DNA of 64,000 nucleotides from Archivesica marissinica. Its lineage: Eukaryota > Mollusca > Bivalvia > Venerida > Vesicomyidae. The DNA lies in the NCBI GenBank assembly GCA_014843695.1, contig CM026400.1:43094616-43158615 (forward strand). Direction: 5' to 3'. Under the pieces are notes generated by a model. It searched no databases, was not told the DNA's origin, and saw only the letters and a program-made list of their open reading frames with translations. Position numbers and translations under genes: made by a program. Positions 1 through 13,800 of the stretch are shown here, piece by piece. The stretch's first letter is position 1; every line of letters begins with the position of its first letter.

Positions 1-1711
1 GTTTGACTGTACAGGTGACCACTAACACATGTTTGACTGTAGATGTGACCACTAACACAGGTTTGACTGTAGATGTGACCACTAACACAGGTTTGACTGT
101 AGATGTGACCACTAACACAGGTTTGACTGTACAGGTGACCACTAACACAGGTTTGACTGTACAGGTGACCACTATCACAGGTTTGACTGTACAGGTGACC
201 ACTAACACAGGTTTGACTGTACAGGTGACCACTAACACAGGTTTGACTGTAGATGTGACCACTAACACAGGTTTGACTGTATATATGACCACTAACACAG
301 GTGTGACTGTACAGGTGACCACTAACACAGGTTTGACTGTACAGGTGACCACTAACACAGGTTTGACTGTAGAGGTGACCACTAACACATATTTGACTGT
401 AGAGGTGACCACTAACACAGGTTTGACTATATATGTGACCACTAACACAGGTTTGACTGTAGAGGTGACCACTAACACAGGTTTGACTGTAGATATGACC
501 ACTAACACAGGCTTGACTGTAGAAGTGACCACTAACACAGATTTGACTGTACAGGTGACCACTAACACAGGCTTGACTGTAGAAGTGACCACTAACACAG
601 ATTTGACTGTACAGGTGACCACTAACACAGGCTTGACTGTAGAGGTGACCACTAACACAGGTTTGACTAGAGGTGTGACCACTAACACAGGCTTGACTGT
701 AGAGGTGACCACTAATACAGGTTTGACTGTACAGGTGACCATTAACACAGGTTTGACTGTACAGGTGACCATTAACACATGTTTGACTATAGATATGACC
801 ACTAACACAGGTTTGACTGTAGATATGACCACTAACACAGGTTTGACTGTACAGGTGACCACTAACACATGTTTGACTATAGATATGACCACTAACACAG
901 GTTTGACTGTAGATATGACCACTAACACAGGTTTGACTGTACATGTGACCACTAACACAGGTTTGACTGTACAGGTGACCACTAACACAGGTTTGACTGT
1001 ACAGGTGACCACTATCACAGGTTTGACTGTACAGGTGACCACTAACACAGGTTTGACTGTACAGGTGACCACTAACACAAGTTTGACTGTAGATATGACC
1101 ACTAACACAGGTTTGACTGTAGATATGACCACTAACACAGGTGTGACTGTACAGGTGACCACTAACACAGGTTTGACTGTACAGGTGACCACTAACACAG
1201 GTTTGACTGTAGAGGTGACACTAACACAGGTTTGACTGTACAGGTGACCACTAACACAGGTTTGACTGTAGATGTGACTAACACAGGTTTGACTGTAGAT
1301 GTGACTAACACAGGTTTGACTGTAGATATGACCACTAACACAGGTTTGACTGTAGATATGACCACTAACACAGGTTTGACTGTACAGGTGACCACTAACA
1401 CAGGTTTGACTGTACAGGTGACCACTAACACAGGTTTGATTGTACAGGTGACCACTAACACAGGTTTGACTGTACAAGTGACCACTATCACAGGTTTGAC
1501 TGTACAGGTGACCACTAACACAGGTTTGACTGTAGATATGACTAACACAGGTTTGACTGTAGATATGACCACTATCACAGGTTTGACTGTACATGTGACC
1601 ACTAACACAGGTTTGACTGTACAGGTGACCACTATCACAGGTTTGACTGTACAGGTGACCACTATCACAGGTTTGACTGTACAGGTGACCACTATCACAG
1701 GTTTGACTGTA
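1..1711. repeat. 30-bp minisatellite seeded from a MITE terminus
   Basis: About 57 units of 30 bp, each with GTTTGACTGTA, then CAGGTGACC or a variant, then ACTAACACAG. Late units lose 3-4 bp. The unit equals the outer end of the dispersed TIR element seen intact at 18019-18196 (GGTGACCACTAACACAGG then TTTGACTGTA). Long open frames on both strands follow from the 30-bp period and are not genes. Confidence 0.93.
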
Positions 1712-1739
1712 CTTGTGATATATGTTTGTTTATTTACAG

Positions 1740-1890
1740 CTGCTTTAACAAACGTTCGATTGGTCGGTGGTTCCAGTCAGTACACGGGTCGGGTAGAAGT
1801 TCTATACAACGGAACGTGGGGCACAGTTTGCGATGACTATTTTGATAGCAATGCAGCCACGGTTGTTTGCTCGATGCTGAATTACCCGTC
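1740..1890 (+). CDS. Receptor exon: first SRCR domain, N-terminal half
   Basis: The acceptor TTTACAG ends at 1739 and a consensus donor GTATGT follows 1890. The exon enters in phase 1 and leaves in phase 2. It encodes [20 protein letters not shown], then WGTVCDDYF and [10 protein letters not shown], the classic start of an SRCR domain with its first two cysteines. Splicing to the next exon restores the LNYPSAGAL segment typical of these domains. Upstream exons, including any signal peptide, are outside the window. Confidence 0.88.
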
Positions 1891-4800
1891 GTATGTTGAT
1901 TTATACAAATTTATTTTATCTCGATTGCGAAACAAATTCTTTCAACTTATATTAATCACTCTCGAGACCTCATTCCTGATGGAATCCATCGCCATGAAGG
2001 AGAGAGAAGAGGCAATTTGAAATTTAAATGCCTTGCCTAAGGGCACAATTGTAAGCAGCCACTGCGCTATCACGATTTCCACTCCGTCATATGTTGGTTT
2101 GTTACATACTTTTATTTAAATTATGTGCTAAAGTAGTTTGGCGTTTACCGAAATTCTTAACTTTTGTCAGTTGCTTGGCATATTTTGGAATTTGCTTCTA
2201 AGTTTCGACATTTGTGTGGTGTGTTTTAAATTTGTCAACGACGACAACAACTCGTCGGGGTGTGGATTTTCTAGGTCCGTGACTGGTCGCCGACCAATAA
2301 TGGTCACGACCTGTAATACCATTTCCAGACCACTAAAATCAGACGTACGGCAGTCGCTGACTCCTTAAGACTGGTCGGGAAGAGGTATTTAGTGCATGCA
2401 CGATGAAAGACAGACCACTAAGACCACAGTCGATTGGCGTGAACCAGCGCTCTACCACGACGGTCGGGGAGAGGTCGTGGCTTGCCTTAAAGACACGTCT
2501 GACTGGGGTATGACAAAACTCCTCGATTGGCATTGACCTGCGCTCGACCAGGACGGTCGGGACCACCAATATTTTATGGTCGGGGAGAGGTCGTGGCTTG
2601 CCTTAAAGACACGTCTGACTGGGGTATGACAAAACTCCAAACTCTATTGATCAAAATGAGAACAAAAATCAAACGGATGACAACTCTCGAGGCACTCCAC
2701 TATTAAAACTAGATTTAAAAAACACTTTTGATTCAGACGAATCTGTAGTCCAGTGGTAACACGCTGCACTGGTAATCCAGGGATCGCAGGTTCGATCCGA
2801 GGTCTCGTGTCGGTGCTTTACACCGTGCACGTAAAAGAACCAGAGGAGACTCTGGAATGGGCCTCTGTCTGTATCATTGCACTATCCTCCAAAATCTAAA
2901 ATGACAAATCTCTTCAGTAGGCATCGCTCATATGGGTAACCGGTAGCGACGATAAATAAACGTAAAACACACAATTTTGACATTTCAGAGCCGGTGCCTT
3001 GGTCATGACAAGACGTAGCATTTCTAACCATCCCACAAAAATCTGGCTGGACAATGTCCGCTGTGTGGGGACTGAATCTACAATAGCCAACTGCGTACAC
3101 AACGTATGGGGTACGAATGACTGCTCACACAGTGAGGACGTTGGTGTTTATTGTACTGATAGTAAGTTAACACCAATATTCCCAACTTGGCAAGAGCCGT
3201 CTCTAATGTTGTAAGAACTTGTGGCTCGACCCATTTTTGCTTTCTTTGCATATATTGTATGTAGATTCTGTGTCATAGAGGAAAATAAAATATGATTAAA
3301 CTAAACACCAATATTTGTGATTGGATCGTCGTGTAAGCATCGACGTCGTTTTCAATGGTAACGTATATTACGTTTTTAATTCAATGGTAATGTATATTGT
3401 TTTTAATTCAATGGTAACGTATATTATGTTTTTAATTCAATTGTAACGTATATTACGTTTTTAATTCAATGGTAACGTATATTACGTTTTTAATTCAATG
3501 GTAATGTATATTATGTTTTTAATTCAATGGTAGCGTATATTACATTTTTAATTCAATGGTAACGTATATTATGTTTTTAATTCAATGGTAACGTATATTA
3601 CATTTTTAATTCAATGGTAACGTATATTATGTTTTTAATTCAATGGTAACGTATATTACGTTTTTAATTCAATGGTAATGTATATTACGTTTTTAATTCA
3701 ATGGTAACGTATATTACGTTTTTTAATTCAATGGTAACGTATATTACGTTTTTAATTCAATGGTAATGTATATTACGTTTTTAATTCAATGGTAATGTAT
3801 ATTACGTTTTTAATTCAATGGTAACGTATATTACATTTTTTAATTCAATGGTAACGTATATTACGTTTTTAATTCAATGGTAATGTATATTACGTTTTTA
3901 ATTCAATGGTAACGTATATTACGTAATTTAATTCAATGGTAATGTATATTACGTTTTTAATTCAATGGTAACGTATATTATGTTTTTAATTCAATGGTAA
4001 TGTATATTAGGTTTTTAATTCAATGGTAATGTATATTAGGTTTTTAATTCAATGGTAACGTATATTACGTTTTTAATTCAATGGTAGTGTATATTATGTT
4101 TTTAATTCAATGGTAACGTATATTACGTAACGACGCTTCAAGTAATAGCTCACACATACAATTTGAGTAAATCAATATGAACTTTGTTTTATAATTAGAA
4201 GACATGTGAAGCTATTCACTACAATATTGATCGAAATGCTTAAAAGCGACATTACATCGCAAAAAGGCCCAAACTGCATTTTGTTTACACACAAATACCA
4301 TTGCTACTACACATTCTTCCAAAATAATTTAAATCACTAACATTCAATTAATAATCAGTGTTTTGCGGTATACAAACTCTCAAAAGTGAAAGTAAGCTTT
4401 CATACAGCGGTTAGCCACTCTCCTGAATTGAAGATTGATTAATATTGGAGTTTATGCTAAGCACATGATACTGTCGCTTAGAGGCACATGTGAGATATCA
4501 CGGTAAATCTGTCCCACAAATATTGCTCATCGGGAAACACACGTTGTATTACACATTGATGTTGACCCTTTACATTATTTTGTTATGTCAGCAAACGTCG
4601 TATACGACGAGTGTTTAGTAGTTGAAATACTCAGAATCTGCTACAAACATTTGGGAAAAAATTATGTCGTATAATAAGAAATATATTCCTTAGAAATTTC
4701 CATTTTCAACGATGTAGTGTCGCTTTAATTGTCTAAAGTGTGCGGTATTGATGGTAAAGGAAATTAGGATATTTCTAGAAAAGTTACAGTGAATTATGAG

Positions 4801-7800
4801 TGAGTGCACTGGTACGTAAAATCATTTCTAAACACCAAAGTTCTACATCCACTTATAAATTTTACAGCCAAGTATGTATAGTAAATATAATTGAAAAAAT
4901 ATTCTTTGTATTACTAATTTTTGAACCCCATGTCCCTGGACAAATCAATTCTGAAAATACCCCCATCCTGGACAAAAAAGGAAGATCAGTCTTTCAGATG
5001 AGACTTTAAACCGAGGTCTTGTGTCGGTGGTGTACACGGTGCACGTAAAAGAACCAGAGGAGACTCTGGAATTGGTCTCTGTCTGTATCATTGCACTATC
5101 CTCCAAAAATCTAAAATGACTAATCTCTTCAGGAGGCGTCACTCATATGGGCAACCGGTAGCGACAATAAATAAACGTAAAACACACAAAGATGTTATAT
5201 TTCGGGTTTTACGCCTGCATCAGCACCATTTTTGGCTATATCGCCGGCAGGCAGTTTACCTAACAACACCTTTCCTGGGCAGGATCCAACGGTTAACCAG
5301 TACTTGGGGGTGCACCAACCTCCGTAAGAAACTGCCAACTTTTTTATATAAATGAGACACGGTATGAGCGGGGCTCGAACCCGTGACCATCAGTCAGCGA
5401 CCGTAACCACTCAACCACGGAGGCGGACTGAAAGAAGTTTAAAAAAAAAAAATTACAAATAAAATGTTACAATTAGGTGAAAATTTATACTAGCCTAGCT
5501 TGAAATAACATGCAATTATTTTATGCTAGCTACTACACCGGTCACAACACCATCTACTGTGCTACCCCCATCCACGCCTAGTCCATCCAGTGTGTACGTG
5601 AGACTGGCTGGTGGCACCGATGCCTACGATGGGCGTGTGGAAGTCTATGCATTCAACATGTGGGGAACTGTGTGTGACGACCAATGGAATGCTACCGATG
5701 CTAACGTTGTGTGTGGAATGCTTGGGTTCCAAAGGTTTGTTGCTGCCACCAATTTTGGGAAGTTTTACCCTTGATTTGAATCCCATGTCTCTAGATTCAA
5801 TTAATTAATGCGAGAATTTTGTATATTTGTTTTTGATAAACTGCCATCCATACTCGCCTATAAGACGACCCCCGTACTTTGGTCCTGAAATCTGTGGGTT
5901 TTGGCATGCACTCGCATATAAGACGGGTTGATAAAATGGACAGCAGGCACAAGTATAAATTGGCCAGTGCATGTTGAAGAAATGTTAGAATAAATACAGA
6001 CGGATCTATATCCCAGTGGTAACACGCTGGACTGGTAATCCAGGGATCGCAGGTTCGATCCCCCGTCTGACCCTAATAAAATTAACAGTCTTTCAGATGG
6101 GATGTTAAACCGAGGTCTCGTGTCGGTGCTTTACACCGTGCACGTAAAAGAACCAGAGGAGACTCTGGAATGGGCCTCTGTCTGTATCATTGTACTATCC
6201 TCCAAAATCTAAAATGACTAATATCTTCAGGAGGTGTTGCTCATATGGGCAACCGGTAGCGACGATAAAAAACAAGAAGAAGAAATGTTCAGTGTTGGAG
6301 TGCTTTCTGTCTTATAAGACGGTAGGCCACTTTGAGGCCATAATCTTGTGGTAAAAACCTCGTCTTATAACCCGAGTATGGAAGGTACATAATTATTGGC
6401 TTGTCTGAACCTTCAGGTATGAAGTCTGTTAATGTGATTACGTTTTGTTCTTCCGTCCGTCAACAATTGCGTTTGCTCATATCATTAGATTTTCTTCACT
6501 CTTCGTAATTTTATTTATTTTTATGAAAAATACCGTAATCGTCTATATATAACACGCAGGTTTTTTCCCCCTCCAAAATAATATCCAAAAAACAGTCTTA
6601 TGCGCCAATTTCGAACTAAATTTCATTGTTTCCAGGACTCTAAAACGGCAAATGGTGTATTACAGCAGCAGGTAGAGAATATGGCATATTAACGATTTAG
6701 TGGTCATACACCAGAGTCAATATCACGACTCGTAACGCTTACGAATCACAGTCAGTGTTTATAGGCAAATATTGATGGTAGTACTGATAAACATATTGCT
6801 TCCATTCAGGATGGGCGCTAAAGCAAAAACTGGTGGATTCTATGGATCGGGCAAAGGTAGAATATGGTTGGATGACGTCCATTGTCATGGGAACGAGAGG
6901 AGCCTTGCGAATTGTCCGGCAAATGCGTGGGGTGCGCACAACTGTGGACATCAAGAGGATGCGGGTGTTGTATGCGCTACAAGTATATATCATACATCTG
7001 AACTGCTATAATGGAATCATCCATCTTTGAAGTTTCATAATGGAATAATCCATTTTTGAAGATTCATAATGGAATAATCCATATTTGAAATTTTATAATG
7101 GAATAATCCATTTTTGAAGATTCATAATGGAATCATCCATCTTTGAAGTTTCATAATGGAATAATCCATTTTTGAAGATTCATAATGGAATAATTCATAT
7201 TTGAAGTTGTGTAGTGGAATAATCCATTATTGAATTTTCATATTGGAATAATCCATCTTTGAATGGTCATAATGGAACCATCCATCTTTGAAGTGGCATA
7301 ATAAAACTAATCTGTCCTTTGAAATTTCACAATGGAATAATCCATCTTTAAATCAATTGAAGATCGTTTTAACCCGTTTATTGTTATAGTTATATGGTGA
7401 GTACCTGTATGCCGGGTACCAGTCAAATAATTCAATTCATACAGTCAGTCCTGTGTGGGGTCCCATGGAGTCATCTGTGTTCATAAACCAATATTATTAA
7501 GTCTGTTTGTTTGTTACCGTCAGTTTATTCTGTTTGTTATTCGTTGCAATGGAGAAAAGTGAGCGCTATACTCGAGGGCCTGTCCATGCCTCATCAGCCC
7601 ATGCCTCATCAGCCCATGCCTCATCAGTACATGCCTCACCAGCACATGCCTCATCTGCCCATGCCTCATCAGTACATGCCTCATCAGCACATGCCTCATC
7701 AGCCCATGCCTCATCTGCCCATGCCTCATCAGTACATGCCTCACCAGCACATGCCTCATCAGCACATGCCTCATCAGCACATGCCTCATCAGCACATGCC

Positions 7801-10800
7801 TCATCAGTACATGCCTCACCAGCACATGCCTCATCAGCACATGCCTCATCAGCACATGCCTCATCACCACATGCCTCACCAGCACATGCCTCACCAGCCC
7901 ATGCCTCATCAGTACATGTCTCATCTGTCCATGCCTCATCAGCACATGCCTCATCAGCCATGTTGTTGTTTTGTTGTTGTGTTGTTGTTTTGTTGTTGTG
8001 TTGTGTTGTTGTTTTGTTGTTGTTGTTTTGTTGTTGTGTTGTGTTGTGTTTGTTGTTGCATGCCTCATCAGCCCATGCCTCATCAGTCCATGCCTCATCA
8101 GCCTATGCCTCATCAGCCCATGCCTCATCGTGTCTCATGCCTCATCAGCACATGCCTCATCAGCACATGCCTCATCAGCACATGCCTCATCAGTCCATGC
8201 CTCATCAACACATGCCTCATCAGCACATGCCTAATCAGTACATGCCTCATCAGTACATGTCTCATCACCACATGCCTCACCACCTCATGCCTCATCTGTC
8301 CATGCCTCATCTGTCCATGCCTCATCAGCACATGCCTCACCACCACATGCCTCATCTGCCCATGCCTCATCAGCCCATGCCTCATCAGCCCATGCCTCAT
8401 CAGTCCATGCCTCATCTGTCCATGCCTCATCAGCACATGCCTCACCACCACATGCCTCATCTGCCCATGCCTCATCAGCCCATGCCTCATCTGCCCATGC
8501 CTCATCAGCACATGCCTCACCACCACATGCCTCATCTGCCCATGCCTCATCAGCACATGCCTCATCTGCCCATGCCTCACCAGCACATGCCTCATCAGTA
8601 CATGCCTCATCTGCCCATGCCTCATCAGCACATGCCTCATCTGTCCATGCCTCATCAGCCCATGCCTCATCAGCACATGCCTCATCAGTACATGCCTCAT
8701 CAGTACATGCCTCATCAGTACATGCCTCATCTGTACATGCCTCATCAGTACATGCCTCATCAGTACATGCCTCATCAGCCCATGCCTCATCAGCACATGC
8801 CTCATCAGTACATGCCTCATCAGTACATGCCTCATCAGCCCATGCCTCACCAGCACATGCCTCATCAGTACATGCCTCATCAGCACATGCCTCATCAGTA
8901 CATGCCTCATCAGTACATGCCTCATCAGTACATGCCTCCATCTGCCCATGCCTCATCAGTACATGCCTCATCAGTACATGCCTCATCAGTACATGCCTCA
9001 TCTGTCCATGCCTCATCTGCCCATGCCTCATCAGCACATGCCTCATCAGTACATGCCTCATCAGTACATGCTTCATCTGCCCATGCCTCATCAGCACATG
9101 CTTCATCAGCACATGCCTCATTGCAAAGTTTTGCAGTTGTTAAAGTATATAATATATATATAACAAATTTGAGAAAGAAGCCATTACAATTTATATATAA
9201 GCACTCACAATGGCGCAGATGAAAGCATATATATATTATAATTATATGGTCCTAAATTTGGGATAAAACCCGGAGTACCGGAGAAAACCACATATCCGAT
9301 TTGGCGACAACCGTACCATGTCACATACTTCCTGGTCCGAGGATCGAACACTGGTTGCATTGGTGGAAAGTGAGCATGCTACTCGAGGACTCGGGAATCA
9401 GCCTAGATTATACAAATTTATTTTAGCTCGATTGCGAAACAAGTTCTTACAACTTATATTAATCACTCTCGAGACCTCATTCTTGATGGAATCCATCGCC
9501 AAAAGGGAGAGAGAAGTGGCAACATGGAAATTAAATGCCTTGCCTAAGGGCACAATGGTAGCGGCTCCAGCGGGGTTCGAACTGCGCACCTGAAGCAAAC
9601 GTGCATCCACTGCGCCATCACGTCTTTTTTCGGAGTCTTGTAGTTATTACATTATGTATGGTAACTCTACACAAATTATATTTACAATTCGAAACATACA
9701 TTTGTTATTTTATATTTCTGCAGCCAGTTTACCAGACAACTTCTTATTATTTACCGACTCGAGAACCAAACAAATATACCGCATGGACCTGCAGACTGGC
9801 AGCTACACGACTGTGCCGATATCGGGACATGATGTACCTATAGCTATAGACTATGATTACGTTGATGGCAGAATTTACTGGAGCGATGTCGGATTGAAAC
9901 AGATTAGGAGTGCGTCGATCAATGGAAATTCTGAGACAATTGTTACGCTTCTCGATACCCGTAAGTTTTATGTGGAGTTCATATCAACGGAACAGTTGGT
10001 AAAAGCTTCTCGATACCCGTAAGTGTGGAGTTCATATCAACGGAACAGTTGGTAAAAGCTTCTCGATACCCGTAAGTGTGGAGTTCATATCAACGGAACA
10101 GTTGGTAAAAGCTTCTCGATACCCGTAAGTGTGGAGTTCATATCAACGGAACAGATGGTAAAAGCTTCTCGATACCCGTAAGTGTGGAGTTCATATCAAC
10201 GGAACAGTTGGTAAAAGCTCTCGATACCCGTAAGTGTGGAGTTCATATCAACGGAACAGATGGTAAAAGCTTCTCGATACCCGTAAGTGTGGAGTTCATA
10301 TCAACGGAACAGATGGTAAAAGCTTCTCGATACCCGTAAGTGTGGAGTTCATATCAACGGAACAGTTGGTAAAAGCTTCTCGATACCCGTAAGTTTTATG
10401 TGGAGTTCATATCAACGGAACAGTTGGTAAAAGCTCTCGATACCCGTACGTTTTATGTGGAGTTAATATCAACGGAACAGTTGGTAAAAGCTCTCGATAT
10501 CCGTAAGTTTTATGTGGAGTTCATATCAACGGAACAGTTGGTAAAAGCTCTCGATACCCGTAAGTTTTATGTGGAGTTCATATCAACGGAACAGATGGTA
10601 AAAGCTCTCGATATCCGTAAGGTTTATGTGGAGTTCATATCAACGGAACAGATGGTAAAAGCTTCTCGATACCCGTAAGTTTTATGTGGAGTTCATATCA
10701 ACGGAACAGTTGGTAAAAGCTTTCGATATCCGTACGTTTTATGTGGAGTTCATATCAACGGAACACTTGGTAAAAGCTTTCGATATCCGTACGTTTTATG

Positions 10801-13800
10801 TGGAGTTCATATCAATGGAACAGTTGGTAAAAGCTCTCGATACCCGTAAGTTTTATGTGGAGTTCATATCAACGGAACAGTTGGTAAAAGCTCTCGATAC
10901 CCGTAAGTTTTATGTGGAGTTCATATCAACGGAACAGTTGGTAAAAGCTCTCGATACCCGTAAGTTTTATGTGGAGTTAATATCAACGGAACAGTTGGTA
11001 AAAGCTTTCGATATCCGTAAGTTTTATGTGGAGTAATATCTATGGAGGTGGGATAGATATGGCCACTACTTATCCACTGCATGATAGCTAAATGACTGTC
11101 GTTTGTATGGAGATATAATAGTATATTAACCTAAATGTCTATGAAGTCCCAGTAATATCTATGGAGGTGGGATAGATATGGCGACTACTTATCCACTGCA
11201 TGATAGCTAAATGGCTGTCGTTTGTATGGAGATATAATAGTATATTAACCTAAATCTCTATGACGTCCCAGTAATATCTATGGAGGTGGGATAGATATGG
11301 TGACTACTTATCCACTGCATGATAGCTAAATGGCTGTCGTTTGTATGGAGATATAATAGTATATTAACCTAAATCTCTATGTAGTCCCAGTAATATCTAT
11401 GGAGGTGGGATAGATATGGCCACTACTTATCCACTGCATGATAGCTAAATGGCTGTCGTTTGTATGGAGATATAATAGTATATTAACCTAAATCTCTATG
11501 AAGTCCCAGTAATATCTATGGAGGTGGGATAGATATGGCGACTACTTATCCACTGCATGATAGCTAAATGGCTGTCGTTTGTATGGAGATATAATAGTAT
11601 ATTAACCTAAATCTCTATGAAGGAAAGGGTTAAATAGGGGTGACACTATAATAAACAAATACTTTACATTTCTCGTGATAGCGCAGTGGATGCGCGTTCG
11701 CCTAACATGCGAATGGTCCGGAGTTCTAGCCCCACTGGAGCCATTACAATTGTGCCCTAAGGCAAGGCATTTAAATTCCACATGCCTCTTCTCTCTCCTT
11801 CATGGCGATGGATTCCATCAGAAATGAGGTTTCGAGAGTGATTAATATAAGTTGAAAGAACTTGTTTCGCAATCGAGCTAAAATAAATTTGTATAAACTA
11901 AATAATTTACACTTATATATATATATTATAACCAGATTTCCTGATAACAATTCTGTTATATATTTTATGTTGCAGAGGCCATACCCGATGGTATAGCTGT
12001 AGATTCCAAATCAAGACTGATCTTCTATACCGACACAGGATATGACAAAATCTACGTGCTCACTCTGGACGGTTCCGCCTCGGCGGTTATTATCAGTTCT
12101 GACCTTGATGAACCTCGGGACATTATAGCCGACCCGAATAAAGCGTAAGGCAACTCTTGCACTGTACTCACTACCGAGGATGTACCGTAGTTATTCTACC
12201 GAGGATGTACCGTAGGATGTACTGTAGTTATTCTACCGAGGATGTACTGTAGGATGTACTGTAGTTATTCTACCGAGGATGTACTGTAGGATGTACTGTA
12301 GTTATTCTACCGAGGATGTACTGTAGGATGTACTGTAGTTATTCTACCGAGGATGTACTGTAGGATGTACTGTAGTTATTCTACCGAGGATGTACTGTAG
12401 GATGTACTGTAGTTATTCTACCGAGGATGTACTGTAGGATGTACTGTAGTTATTCTACCGAGGATGTACTGTAGGATGTACTGTAGTTATTCTACCGAGG
12501 ATGTACTGTAGGATGTACTGTAGTTATTCTACCGAGGATGTACTGTAGGATGTACTGTAGTTATTCTACCGAGGATGTACCGTAGGATGTACTGTAGTTA
12601 TTCTACCGAGGATGTACCGGATGTACCGTAGTTATTCTACCGAGGATGTACCGTAGTTATTCTACCGAGGATGTACCGTAGTTATTCTACCGAGGATGTA
12701 CCGTAGTTATTCTACCGAGGATGTACCGTAGTTATTCTACCGAGGATGTACCGTAGTTATTCTACCGAGGATGTACCGTAGTTATTCTACCGAGGATGTA
12801 CTGTAGGATGTACTGTAGTTATTCTACCGAGGATGTACTGTAGGATGTACTGTAGTTATTCTACCGAGGATGTACTGTAGGATGTATTGTAGTTATTCTA
12901 CCGAGGATGTACCGTAGTTATTCTACCGAGGATGTACCGTAGTTATTCTACCGAGGATGTACCGTAGTTATTCTACCGAGGATGTACCGTAGTTATTCTA
13001 CCGAGGATGTACCGTAGTTATTCTACCGAGGATGTACCGTAGTTATTCTACCGAGGATGTACCGTAGGATGTACTGTAGTTATTCTACCGAGGATGTACT
13101 GTAGTTATTCTACCGAGGATGTACCGTAGTTATTCTACCGAGGATGTACCGTAGTTATTCTACCGAGGATGTACCGTAGTTATTCTACCGAGGATGTACT
13201 GTAGGATGTACTGTAGTTATTCTACCGAGGATGTACTGTAGTTATTCTACCGAGGATGTACCGTAGTTATTCTACCGAGGATGTACCGTAGTTATTCTAC
13301 CGAGGATGTACCGTAGTTATTCTACCGAGGATGTACCGTAGTTATTCTACCGAGATGTACCGTAGTTATTCTACCGAGGATGTACCGTAGTTATTCTACC
13401 GAGGATGTACCGTAGTTATTCTACCGAGGATGTACCGCAGTTATTCTACCGAGGATGTACTGCAGTTATTCTACCGAGGATGTACTGCAGTTATTCTACC
13501 GAGGATGTACCGTAGTTATTCTACCGAGGATGTACCGTAGTTATTCTACCGAGGATGTACCGTAGTTATTCTACCGAGGATGTACCGTAGTTATTCTACC
13601 GAGGATGTACCATAGTTATTCTATAAACCCCCACATCCGACTAAAATCCAATAAACCTCCACATCCGACTAAAATCCAATAAACCCCCACATCCGACTAA
13701 AATCCATTAAACCCACCACATCTGACTAAGATCCCAATCAACCCCCACATCCACCTAATTCTCAATCAACCCCCACATCCACCTAATTCCCAATCAATCC

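Noticed and set aside
3..2020. Long open frames through the 30-bp array ([14 protein letters not shown] repeats) as a repeat protein
   Set aside because: The 30-bp period keeps frames open on both strands. The array is derived from a MITE end and ends at a receptor exon acceptor.
6000..6070. tRNA-Thr gene
   Set aside because: Same head occurs in many copies, each followed by the same body; the acceptor stem does not pair convincingly.
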